A stretch of DNA of 64,000 bases from Gelatoporia subvermispora B (lineage: Eukaryota; Basidiomycota; Agaricomycetes; Polyporales; Gelatoporiaceae): NCBI GenBank assembly GCA_000320605.2, contig KB445800.1, positions 782,220 to 846,219 of the forward strand. Direction: 5' to 3'. Of this stretch, positions 1-11,202 are shown piece after piece. Made by a program: the position numbers and the translations under genes. The stretch's first letter is position 1. Each line of letters begins with the position of its first letter. The notes beneath the pieces are model-generated. The model saw only the letters and a program-made list of their open reading frames with translations. It was not told the DNA's origin and made no database searches.

Positions 1-1165
1 GATGGTCGCTGCGAGACTCTCTAGCCACAGCATCATTGATGGGACAATCGTAGGCCATTTTCGATCGTAGACAACCCAATGCCTGTGAATGTGCATACGT
101 GTCAGGAATGAACGCGCACAAAGCTCTGTAAGCACTAGCGAGGACGGCATCTCCAACGAGTAGCTGAAGGCTGATGCCTATATTCTACAACAGATAGAGA
201 TTTGAAGGTGCCCGTCGCTCGAGCGCATTTCTTCGGGCCCATGACAATTCCCGAGGCAACGGGGGCAACGGGCAACGATTATTCAACAACTCGTTACCGA
301 TATCAGTTTATCCTTCAGACTCCACAAAATGGAACGTTCACAGTTATTTGCTTTGAGAACCAAGATGAAACGTGTAGGGCGGTATAACATGAGAAGCAGT
401 GGCTTGGAAATTGCTCACCTCGACCGTTAGGACTCAGAAAATTGTACCAGGAAGGTCATATTGCCCTTGAAGAGGACTACATCGTGCTGTCAGGAGTTCG
501 TTGCACAAGAAAGTCTTTCCAGGACCTCTGCGAGATGCTTCATGAGTAACACTCTGTTGGAGTTGACTTTGGGCTGACGATGACGGTTTCGAGCGCGCGC
601 TCTCCCGCGATGCGGTATTATGACTTCCCATACATGGATATATCGGCAACTTCCGTCTGACCGCCGCTTGACCGCCGCTGTGGCTCCGGTATTCTTCTCT
701 TTGGTTGTCGACTGAAGTACTGAAGTCTGCCCACTGATTTCTTTGGGAGAGACGCACACACGGCTGCAATCATTCTCAAAGTCTGGTCTCAAATCCTCCT
801 AGATCAACATTACTTTTGCATCCGGAGCATGAAGACGTGAGAGACACACACCCGAAACATTCGTGGCAGACGCCGCGGGGCGCCTTCCCTGCCTCGCGGT
901 TTAGCTACATTCTATCGTGCATCTCCAATTCCGCCGCACGAACTCTGATATGTACGCAAATAGCTGCGAGTACCGCAATTGGCCAATGCGGACCGGCCGG
1001 ACGTGCAGACACACCCTTAGCAGGTGTATGGGTGACACACCTACTGTGGCCTACGCAGATTGCTCCGCGCCGCATCCTGAAGGCCTGATCCTTGGCGGCT
1101 CGAATTCTGCTCTGGTTGAGCCCCAGGTCTTTCCAAATTCCTACTGAGGCTACCAGAATCTTGAG
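1..1165. other. No supported gene; upstream region of the MFS gene
   Basis: Short open frames occur on both strands, but none shows splice-joined continuation, a recognisable motif or a domain. The last few hundred bases presumably contain the promoter of the MFS transporter that starts at 1166. I see no clear TATA element. Confidence 0.5.
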
Positions 1166-3538
1166 ATGAGTACATCTTCCCCCCAGAGTGTACCACCAGC
1201 GGGTGCGGCTGGAAGTGTTCAGGTCGTTGAGGCCAGCGGTAGCAACTCCGCGTTGACCGCAACTGGGAATGATACGAACGCTCTTTCAAAGGTCGATGTA
1301 GTCGAAAAATTACAATCAGAGGGTGGCGAAGATGAGGGGCCCAAGCAGGACGCAAGGTTCTGGCTCGTCTACGTCGCGATTTGCACTGCGCTCCTGTTAG
1401 CTGCTCTGGACATCGTACGTTACTCTGAAGTGCTCGGAGCTTCACCTCGACCTTACCTTCCACCTCAGACATCCGTATCAACCGCTGCACCAACGATCGT
1501 TAGTCAACTACATGGTGAAGACTTCACATGGGTGTCCACAGCGTACACTCTCGCGTCCGCCGCCTGTCTTCCTATGAGTGGCAAGCTCGCGCAGATATTC
1601 GGACGGAGGTCGACCATGCTCGGGGCGCTGCTCATCTTTGCAGTGGGGTCTGCGGTGTCTGGGGCGGCGAAGAGCATGACAATGCTGATTGTGGGTAGAG
1701 GTACGGTTCTACCTTGGCACGTCTTAAATGTCTCGCATGACGTCGTGTAGCTATCCAGGGCGTTGGAGGCGGAGGAATCCAGTCGTTGACAAACATCATC
1801 ACTGCCGACCTGGTCCCGCTGAGCAAGCGCGGCAAGTTCATAGCTATCACTACGATGTGAGCCCGCGCTGAAGATTGTTACGACCTTGACTGACAACAGA
1901 CTCGTAGGATGTTTGCTATAGGTTCTCTTACTGGACCATTCATCGCTGGAGGCCTCGCTCAGGACGCTACATGGCGCTGGCTGTTCTGTGAGTGTGTTAG
2001 TTGCATGCAACGTCACCCGAGACCCTGAACCCTCGCTTCTTAGACATGAACCTGCCTATATGCGGTGTTTCTACGGTCCTCGTGTTCCTCTTCCTGCGCC
2101 TACACACACCGTCAGGAAACCTATGGCTCAAGCTTCGCAACCTGGACTGGATGTTAGTCCCCCTTTACCATCGTAGTCCCGAGTGTACTGATGCACTCGC
2201 AGAGGCAACATCCTCATCATCGGCTCTACATGCGCCATCCTGTTGGGGCTGACCTGGGGTGGTGTCACCTTTGCGTGGGACTCCAGACAGGTCTTGGCCT
2301 GCCTCATTGTCGGATTCGTAATCCTTATATTTGCGGGCATATACGAGGCGCGTTGGGCCAAGCAGCCTACGGTACGTCACACGAACTCGCTCAGGTTCCC
2401 AATTAAGAAGTATTGTAGATACCGATGATAATCCTTTCGCGTCGTATGTCACTAGTCGGGTACGACAGTTCCCGTCTGCAGTATCGCCGAGTGTTAACAG
2501 TCCTGGTGAAGATACCTGGGTCTCTTCATCCAGAACTTCCTCATGATCGCGTCAGGATGTGAGTAGCTCGATCACTTCGTTGTCCACTGGGATTGATAGT
2601 TCCGTCGCAGTCTATCTGTATGATTTCTAGCGCATATAGTCACCTAGGCGCATTCTTACGTCGTTGTAGGCCAACATGGTTCCAGTCAGTTCGGCTTGCA
2701 GGACCCCTCAAGTCGGGAGTCGACCTCCTCCCACTTTGTCTCTCGATCTCCCCGGGCGCGATCATCCAGGGCGTCGTAGTCGCAAAGACTGGTCGCTATC
2801 ATCTGCTAGTATGCCTCCTGTTTGTCCAAACTCAAGTCATGTCTGAGCATCTTGCAGCTAATCATCGGTTGGATCCTGTGCGTCGTCGGCACGGCCCTCC
2901 TAGCAATCCAGAAGAGAAACACCCCATTTGCTGTACTCGAGGTTGGGCAATACATTCAGGGGATTGGCATCGGCCTGGCAAATGCGCTCTACGTGCGTCA
3001 CGATACTTCCACGTCATTGATTGCTTAGATGCTCACACACGCCGATTACACCCAGTTCCCCACTCTGGCCGAGGTGCCCGTTGAGCAGAACGCATCCGCC
3101 CTCGCCTTCTTCACCTTCCTCCGTGCCTTCTCGCAGGCATGGGGCGTCGCAATCGGCGGTACGATCCTGCAGAACCAGCTCCAAGCCAAGCTCCCTGCGG
3201 CGCTCCTCGAGTCCGTCCCGCAGGGCGCGCAGCTCGCGTACAGCATCATCCCGCAGATCAAGACGCTCCCCCCCGCGCTGCAGGAGGAGGTGCGCACGGC
3301 GTTCGCGGAGAGCCTGAGCTTCATGTTCAAGATCATGGCGGGGTTCAGCGGGCTCGGGTTGGTGTCGATCGCATTCATACGCGACGTGCCCCTAAAGAGC
3401 GAGACGGATAAGAAATGGGCGCTAAAGGAGCGCGAACGGGAGCGCGAGAGGGAGGAGGGGAACGGCGCGGACGAAAAGGGTGTGGCGGAGGGCGAGGGTA
3501 TAGAAGATAAGTCGCCAGTCGGCGTCACTGAGAGCTGA
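1166..3538 (+). CDS. MFS transporter, DHA2-like (14-TM) drug/metabolite efflux type
   Basis: Major facilitator of the plasma membrane, probably a proton-driven exporter of toxic or secondary metabolites. Twelve exons read as one frame of about 607 residues: 1166-1414, 1469-1700, 1751-1856, 1908-1987, 2044-2152, 2203-2371, 2419-2459, 2512-2558, 2611-2617, 2670-2808, 2858-2992, 3029-3538. The N-terminus is a hydrophilic cytosolic tail. It is followed by TM1 leading into VSTAAPTIV, the motif A-like GKLAQIFGRR, a motif C-like GSLTGPFIAGG, and late helices ending in ISGT-like GGTILQNQL. The C-terminal tail is highly charged (Arg/Glu repeats). The seven-base exon 2611-2617 restores FYLPTWFQ, a conserved block of the DHA2 family. 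The substrate cannot be told. Its position beside adenylating and reductase genes suggests a role as cluster exporter. Exon borders are hand-made, so one or two may be off. Confidence 0.88.
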
Positions 3539-5197
3539 GGTTGGGTATATGCACCCAAGATGGATGTATCATAGTGCTTAAAGGCTTGAAGAATAGTACA
3601 GCGCATCTTCTTACTGTGTATTCTATGACGAACCTCATGATTCTCAGGTCTCTTTACTTCTCTCCCTTGCTTCGTATCCGATATTCTACCCGAACGATGT
3701 CGACAAGGGGAGTTTCACCAGGAACAGTTGCCGTGGGCAATTAAGAGACGTCAGGGGCGCTCAATTCCCTCGTATTGCAAATGTCTCGAAGTTGCTCAAG
3801 CAACTTGTTGCCGGGATACTATTTCAATTCGCTAAGACCATAATGCTCTTCGGAACCCCGACGGCTCCGAGACGTACGTCCAATGCACCTTGGGTGGAAA
3901 TACTGAGTTGTCTAGGAGTAGGTGAGTACGCAGAAGGCGACTGCGGACAGCTGCGCTGTGCCACGAAACTGATCGCAACTGACTTTCTAACCTTAGGCCG
4001 CTGGGCTCCTGATATCATGGCCATGGAAAACCTCCATCGGCGACAACAAAGGGATCATGCGACAATCCACGCTGAGCTCAGAGTGCGGCTCGCTGGAAAC
4101 AAACCTCAGGACGCTCGTGTATTTGGACGTGCCGTATCTTGCATTTTGCGCAGTATAATGGCAGTTGGACGTCCCGTGTGTCTGACACGGAGGGCATATG
4201 TCCTTCACTGACCGCACATGCGGCGACCTCCGAGAATATCAAAGAAGTATGATGGCCGAGAATATACAGATAGAAGAATGCCATCCTCCTAGTCAGCGAC
4301 CTCTGTCTTTGTACGGCTTTACGGACGATAGATGGATTCGCGTACCTGATGTGTCTTTTCGCAAAGATGTCAGAGAGATTGACGCATCCATCCCCATTTC
4401 AATTCCAAACCTTTCGGGATTGATATCGCAATCAGGCACATTGAGAGATTGCTGGTGCGAATATCAGAGGGAAGCTATTCGAGCAGGGTGCTTCTCCACT
4501 GATACATTGTTGTTGTGGCAGCGAAGGCGAATAAGACAGAGCAAGACGCCTGGTGCCAGAATGTCAAGACTCTTGAAGATCTCGTGTATTCTTGAGCAAT
4601 ATGCCACAATGTTCAGCTAAGATCGTCACTTGACAGTGATGATGCTGAAGTGCAACGACGTCTGCTGCCACCAATAGTTCGATGTGAAATATTGAATTGT
4701 GATAATCGCTTTCTATCGCGAAATCTGTTCCACCCAACCTTGTGTCGCCTATGAATTGTGGCAGCTCCCCATATTTACGCTATGCATCCCACGTCGGGAG
4801 AGCTTCGTATTTCTACAGCAGCCTGCCCAAATAGATCATTCGTATACACGTCTTGGACGAGGCTATACAGTGTGAGAGAATCACTCTTGTGCCTGGTTTC
4901 AAACGCCCGTAGTCCGAATTTTGCTCGATTTCGAGAAGCCTATGTGCATAACATCACCTTTGAAACGGATGGATGTGGCTCCATGGGAGCACTAGTCATG
5001 ACTGAAGTCGATGGGATCTGGCCGCTGCATGGTATGAGCAGAGCGTCTGAATCACGGCCCAAGAATATTCTTGCCATGTCAAGCGTTAAACGGGCGTTCG
5101 GGACGGGACACCTGGAAGTACTACGAGCTTGATAGATTGGGTGGAACCAGTACGACTCCGCTAACACCACGTCTCATTGCAACGCAGATAAGTCCGC
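3539..5197. other. Intergenic; weak ORFs only
   Basis: About 1.65 kb between two same-strand genes. Open frames at 4198-4620 and 4758-5132 (plus) have no recognisable domain, no splice-supported extension and no coding-like composition, so I do not call them. The end of this stretch should hold the promoter of the adenylating enzyme. Confidence 0.45.
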
Positions 5198-7205
5198 ATG
5201 GCACACTTCATGAATAGCGTTCTGGAGGGTCTCGCAAAGCACCCAGACTCTATCTTGATACGACCTGCCCTTTCTCGGACACCACCATTATCTTGGGGTT
5301 CGGTGTCCTACACGGAGTATGCTCAGAGTCTCAACAAGGCTGCTGCATACTGGCAGCGGACATTCCGAGAGTTGGGAGCCTCTGAGAATGACGTGATTGG
5401 TATATGGTGCGTGGAAGCTGTTCATGAACGTACGCGCATGCTCATATCCCAAGGTGAATAGGCTCACTGGCGAATTATGGACCGATCTTGTACACTTGTT
5501 CGCCATCTCCAGAGCCGGCTTCGTCCCGGAAGTTTTCAGCAATCTATTCGCAGTTCCAGCTGGCGGCGTCATCGTACATGATCTGCTTGAAGACAACAAA
5601 GCGAAGGCATTGGTTTACGACCCTCGTTATGCCACCATGGTCGAACAGATGAACCTCACCCTTCCCGCGTTCGAGCTCATCGACCCAACAACATTGATCG
5701 TAGGCCCGAACTCCCCGGGGCCGCTTCCCGTCGTTCAAGAGCTCGATGTCGCTGTAATCTTCCATACGAGCGGTACGACGGGAGGCAAACCGAAGCCTAT
5801 CCCTCAAACACACAGGTGGATTAGAGCACTTGCAACTGTCCACTGGCCAGGCATCTGGCAAGGCGATTATGATAATGGCCCCGACGTGTTCAACAACCTA
5901 GGAAGCCTCGCGCATGCTGGATCCGCCATGTGTAAGTCTGGAATCTGACAAAGCTCTATCAGCTCGAAGTCTCATTTGCCTATAGCTATACCTACCATGG
6001 TGCCTTACGGAGCTTGTCTGGTCCTGACGTCGAGACTGGACATGAGCATGGAGGAATTCCTGTCCGCCGTACACGATTGTGGGATGAATCGTCTCCTGCA
6101 ATACGGCGGCTGGTTATCAAAGCTCGTTCGAATTGCGCGCGAAAGTCCAGATACGCTGAAGGAGCTGCAAAGTCTTCGGCAGGTAGCATATGCGGGCTCA
6201 GTAATGAACCCTGCAGACGAAGCTTGGGCACTTGCTAACAAGATACCGATCACTGTATGTATTGTCCCGTCACGACTTGGCATCCGTTGGCTAATATTTG
6301 GGGGCATCTAGTCACTGTATGCATCAACTGAATGTGGTGAGTTGCACAATTTGCCCGAAGCATTGCACGCACCGATAATTTGCGCACATAGCACCGTGTC
6401 TAGTATCAAACCTTGGTTCCGGGGACACCTATCTCCGGCTTATTCCTGGAGCCCAGTGCAAGATGATACCGGTGGAGATGGACAGCGAGAGTCAAGGAGA
6501 CACTATCCGGCAGCTGTACGAGCTGTTTGCCCCACGCTCCGCGCCCAACTGCCCGCATATATCCGTGTGCAACCGTGAAGATGGATTTGCTCCAGGCGAT
6601 CTGTTCGAGGAAGTTGGACCAGGTGCTTACGCGTTCCGTACGTTTTCATCATCATTCTACACACATATGCCATCGAACTTGAGCCCTTGCGTAGGAGGCA
6701 GGAGGGATGACTGGATTCGATGCACTGCGCCAGGGTTCTGTGACGCGAAGTAAGTGTAACGCCTCCTTCGAGTTTTTATTTGCCGCTGAAAACCGGAGCA
6801 GGGGTCAAGAAGACAACGTCATGAAAACATGCTCAGACGTTGTCAATGGTTGTGTCGTCGTAGGCAACAATCGACCATATCCTATCTTGATCGTTGAGTT
6901 GCATCCGGGTTCCATGTCTCTGGAGGCCGCTTCAGAGGACAGCAAGAAGCTGAAAGAAGAGATTCTCAGGAGGATCAAACCATATAATGATCGTCTCTTT
7001 TCATTTGAGAGAATTGTCGACCCTTTAGCTGTTGTCGTCATGTCGCCTGGGTCTTTACCTCGTAACACAGTGAGTCAAAAATTGTCGGTATTGCAAAAGT
7101 TCTACACTTACGCCAACACAGGAAAAGAACAATGTCAAGAGGAAGGCAACGGAAGAAGCGTACGCGGGACTGTTGGATGACTTGTATGCGTCTACCAAAC
7201 TATGA
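5198..7205 (+). CDS. Stand-alone adenylate-forming enzyme (ANL superfamily, NRPS-like A domain)
   Basis: Should activate a carboxylic acid as acyl-AMP. Eight exons (5198-5406, 5462-5931, 5986-6254, 6312-6336, 6392-6637, 6695-6749, 6802-7069, 7122-7205) give about 541 residues. Visible core motifs: the P-loop-like TSGTTGGKPKPIP, the A5 motif YASTECG, an RGRRDDWI hinge, and near the C-terminus GSLPRNT followed by VKRKAT, where the catalytic lysine of the family lies. The protein resembles the A domain of the A-T-R enzyme encoded at 13376-17480 but stops cleanly after A10, with no carrier or reductase domain. It may be a true single-domain ligase or a shortened relative of an A-T-R enzyme. The substrate is unknown. 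Neighbours are an MFS pump upstream and an SDR downstream. The third-exon acceptor is the least certain border. Confidence 0.85.
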
Positions 7206-7831
7206 AACGCGTCATAAGTCAACATCATTCTCGAAGAAATCTTATTCTTGTGGATATAGACCGATCGACGATGGAGCTCATGTCAACTTTACATCTCGTG
7301 TTCAGAACTGTATACATCCGAGGCTGCTGTGCGCATTGTACGAAGTGCCTAATAAACTTGACATATGCCGCGACCGTCCGACTGTAGGGTCGGAGAGCCT
7401 TTCGAGCACTAAGAGAACTTCGTCAGTTTTGAATTGTTGAACGTCAGGCAACATACCTTCGAATAGTCCTTTTGCTGATGATCAAGGAGTGCCTAGTCGT
7501 AAGTGCACATCTCGATCAACAACTGCGGCCCAAGAGTTAGTGTGCAATTAGCCGATATCATTTTTGTTCCCGAGGAATAGTCAGATGTATCTTATGACTT
7601 CCTCCAGTCGTATCGCAAGTGGCTTCTCAAGACGGCATCGCGAATAAACCTATTAGAAGCCGCAGACTGGTGAACGACATCACATACTATAACAGCTTTA
7701 TCATACAGGGCTTATACAGTGAAGGACACACATCGGATCAGTCTTCAGGATGCCACTCAGAAGGACTCAAACGCGAGGGAGGTCTTCTACGCCCGCATAT
7801 ATACGGTCATAGTCTTCATTAAGCCGACAGA
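7206..7831. other. Intergenic; nothing recognised
   Basis: About 0.6 kb after the adenylating enzyme. Only short frames occur and none is supported. Confidence 0.4.
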
Positions 7832-8612
7832 TCAGTGAGAGTGGCCAGTGCAAGTCGGATGCGAGTGATGAAGTCGCTTAGAGCTTGTCGCGTTCTCTCT
7901 TGATAATTGAAGACATGCAGAAATTGAAATGTTAGTACTTGCACCCAGAGCTTCAATCGGGGTGGGCATCAAGGAAGACATCGGCGTACCGACAAATGAC
8001 GGAGACGTTGACAATGGTGAGAGCGACGTGCCTTGTTCTTTCTCCATTTCAATGACAGATTTGACCTCAGACTCAAGCGCATCCGCAGTGTGGTCGCTCT
8101 CGTACGAAGGGCGAGCCGAGGACCAGGCGTGGAACTCGAGCATGAGCTCTAGGAGCATCATATTGAGCTCTGCAGTCCATAACGTCGGTGGATATGGGCA
8201 AGTCGGGGTGGACGTTAACGAGTCAAATTTGAGTAACTCTATACGTACTTTCGAGGAATTCAACATCTCTTTTAGACTCGTTGTCGAAGGGTTCCACAAT
8301 TGCAGACCGATGATCAAACGGCTGGAACGTGTGCGATATTAGATCCGAGATTTCCTGCTTGGGAGTCGAGTGAGCCTGAGGGTCCTTCTGGCCACATTGG
8401 CTGTCTGTGTTGGTCGGGTTAGACATTGTATAGTTTGTAACTATGGTGGACTGATGTAAACCAATGCTCGAGCTTACGGAGTGCTCTTGCACAGTTTCAA
8501 TCTCCGCAGACGCGTCATTACGCACAAATAACGCGTAAACAAATGCACGCGTGACGCGGGCGGGTGCCATATAGCCTTTTCTTTCCTCCAATTTCTTGAA
8601 TGCACGGACCAC
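7832..8612 (-). CDS. Possible hypothetical gene, weak
   Basis: Two minus-strand frames can be joined in phase by a GTACGT...CTGCAG intron at roughly 8170-8250: an upstream frame (8223-8612) ending in DVEFLE and a downstream one (7832-8317) containing LNMMLLELMLEFHAW and a Ser/Pro-rich tail. The composition is protein-like (acidic, Ser-rich). However, the start is unclear and the segment around 8460-8550 does not splice cleanly. No domain is recognised. It may be a real small gene or a decaying one; a related DNA segment lies at about 11.44-11.52 kb. Confidence 0.25.
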
Positions 8613-8768
8613 CTTTCAGCGATAAACCACTTCCAGTCATATTCGTCAAATGACGGTTATGTCAATACAAGAATACTCTGTGTTATCCGGAGGCTATGTA
8701 TCACAATCTCGATTCACAAACACATCCCACCTCTGGCTCCCGAAGTGGCGCGCACGGAGCCTGCAACG

Positions 8769-9782
8769 TCACTCCGTAATTTCCAGTCCCTCCGACCAGG
8801 ATGCGTATGCCCCCGCATCCGCAAGCAGGCTCTGTGCCTTCTTGTTCATACTTTCAATGGCGGGCTTACCGATGGCGCAACGAAGTGGAGGCTCGGGCAA
8901 ACTTGCCAGCTCGTAGAATCTGATGACAGCCTTGCGAGGGTCATCGACAGATGTGCCGCCAATCTTGTCCATCCATGCACGTCCGTCTGCTGCCTCAGTG
9001 GTAGTATACCCGGGGAGGGCTGTGATATCGCGTGCACGGATGTTTGGAAGGGTCCTGGCTCGATAAGTGTCACCTGTTCGAATCCTTGTCAATAGCTGCA
9101 ACATCGAACTGACAGGGGTACCAGGAACCTACCTTGATGTTCCAAGCGGGGTCGAGTTCTCTGGCAAGGGATTCGCTAAGTCCCTCTAGCGCTGGATGAC
9201 ATAGTAGTCAGTACAGGGCAAACACTCTCACCGATTAGAACCCACCATGCTTGGCTGCCACATAAAATGCAACAGCGGGCATGCCCTCAATCCCCAACAT
9301 GGAAGAAAGCTGGAGGAGCCGACCACCAGCGGGGCGATTCACGTCGCGGAAGCATTTGATTGCAGCCTGACTGACATGCAACGCGCCCCAGAAGTTCGTC
9401 TCGAACATATCCCGAACGAGGTCATCATGTCCATGCGCGGACTCGACCTCGCTTATCACGACATATGCGGCGTTGTTGAACACAACGTCGATTCGACCGA
9501 ATGTCTCCTGCGCCTTTGCGAATGCAGTGGCGATTTGTTCAGGAACCTTGACGTCGAGTTCCAGCACCAACAGCCGCGTAGAGTCGTACTTCGCGGACAG
9601 CTCGCCAAGCACCTCTGGCTTCCGGAGTGTTGCAACGACGGTGTCGCCCTTCTCCAGGACGAGCTCCGTCATCAATCGCCCAAAGCCCGTCGAGGCCCCA
9701 GTTACTTATGAGAAACGATGATCAGCACATATGCATATGCAACTTATGATTACTCACTGAACCACACTCTTGTGGAGGACAT
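8769..9782 (-). pseudogene. Short-chain dehydrogenase/reductase with an apparent frameshift
   Basis: Classical SDR, an NAD(P)-dependent oxidoreductase. Exons run 9782-9758, 9704-9246, 9191-9133 and 9073-8769. The spliced N-terminus reads MSSTRVWFITGASTGFG, a textbook Rossmann start with the TGxxxGxG motif. NNAAYV follows, then a catalytic region with Ser (QLSSMLG) and a YVAAK active-site motif. The last exon starts in frame as VTLIEPGPFQT, conserved in this family. The remaining C-terminus (ALPGYTTTE... to LEITE and a stop at 8769) is conserved-looking but lies in another frame. No plausible intron joins the two, so one indel between about 9020 and 9045 is likely. Either the gene is recently dead or the assembly has a one-base error. 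Its role would be to reduce or oxidise a carbonyl/alcohol intermediate. Confidence 0.75.
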
Positions 9783-10119
9783 TCAGCTGTTTGTGATGGG
9801 GAATAATCGGGATGTGTGCAGGCTTGGAGTTCGTGTTGGACACTCTGCAATTTATACCCGTGCTCACCTAATCATACGAGGACCGACTGGCGCTGTCATA
9901 TTTGTGCGCCCCAGGTCAAGTACCGTACATTGTACATAACCAATGTGCACCAAATGTGGCATGCTGCAGCTCATTTCGCGGTTTTACTGAACAGGGACAA
10001 CAATCTGCATGCCATGAATGCCTTTTGCAATTCATTGTTACAGATCGTGAGAGCAAGTCATACTTCCTGTCAGCTGTTACACGTACTTGGCATAACTGAC
10101 TCATGTCGAAGAGGAAGGC
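9783..10119. other. Intergenic, upstream of the SDR
   Basis: Presumed promoter region of the minus-strand SDR. No other supported feature. Confidence 0.4.
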
Positions 10120-10395
10120 CATCTGATATAAGGAATGCTCGACAAAGTCGGAAAATGCCTACTCGTCTCATGGTGGCGTCAGAGTTCTTGGCGAGTGCAT
10201 CGTTACACGAAGGCGTTAGAATGGTCCCCAATCGCCCTCGTCACTGGCCGAAGTGCCGCAAACACGGTCTCAGAGATCCTCAAAAGGACAAGGCCATACA
10301 GCGACCGCATCTTCTGAATTGGGAGGATCGTCGATGTCTCTGTTGGGTATTGTCGCGTGCCACAGAATATAGTAAAGTTCAGAATTGGAGGCATG
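10120..10395 (+). pseudogene. Decayed C-terminal fragment of an adenylation domain
   Basis: A plus-strand frame encodes SEILKRTRPYSDRIF, clearly related to EEILRRIKPYNDRLF in the adenylating enzyme encoded at 5198-7205. A stop follows, then GRIVD, matching ERIVD of the intact gene, and a degraded VPQNIV where the intact gene has LPRNTV. Upstream, in another frame, a PNRPRHW stretch may correspond to GNNRPYP of the intact protein. Stops and frame changes show it is not functional. It indicates that a second adenylating gene once lay between the SDR and the A-T-R gene. Confidence 0.6.
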
Positions 10396-10462
10396 CTACT
10401 ACTGCATACTCAGGTAGAAATGGGATGAAACCGATGTAAGGAGAAAGGCAGTAGAGGAGGCC

Positions 10463-11202
10463 CTACTCACCACTGGACGAGCCAGAACGTATCCAGTAAA
10501 CTGAGACGTGGCTTGAAACTGTCTTCTCTTCATCGTTGAGACAATTCGCGGCCTCCAGATACCGAAGTACCGCTGCCAATTGGTACGGCATGTATAAGAA
10601 TTCTGGGTCGAAATATGTCAAGCAAGTAGATTGGGAGGAGTCTGTTGGTCTGGTAGCACAGTAAGAAACCAACGAGGCCGTCATATTGAAAAAGTGCGAA
10701 CCCTAGGTCAGACTGTCCTAACAAGTCTACCCGAGTAACAAATTTGCTTCAGAGCCGTTGCATCTTCATTGGCGCACGTGTTACACTAATGCAGGTGATT
10801 TCAGTCTTCTGACCTAGAACTTCGTTCAGAGCGAGTATCAGAGAGAGGCAAAAGACCGATATGGCGGCGACTGCATATTCTGAGTAAGTCCGATGGATGT
10901 GTTCATTCGAGGGGAAACCTCCGGGACCTGCTGACTCTGCCCCTGAGTCATTCCACCTGTCAGTACCCCAATACATCCTACAGCAGTACTTACATAGATA
11001 CACCATAACACCCCAGTTCATCAGGAATGCACGAGCATCTGCGTTGACGGCGACCTCCGTGGAACTGTCGCTTGCGCTGAGAATCTGGACCCGTGCTGGT
11101 TGATGTTGGTGAGCTGTCAGTCGCAGTGGAGTACGGCTCCATCAGAAAGCGAGCGAAATGGTCATAATTCATTACTCCTTCCGTTTGCTCTCTGATCTGC
11201 AA
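10463..11202 (-). CDS. Possible small membrane protein or remnant, unassigned
   Basis: On the minus strand, near 11100-10990, a frame reads SSTEVAVNADARAFLMNWGVMVYLC and stops at a good GTAAGT donor. The next acceptor (CTCAG, near 10887) opens EYAVAAISVFCLSLILALNEVLG, a clear hydrophobic helix. These look like two exons of a membrane protein, but I could not find an in-phase first exon or a convincing end. The frame at 10463-10684 could be a last exon. No family is recognised. Confidence 0.25.
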
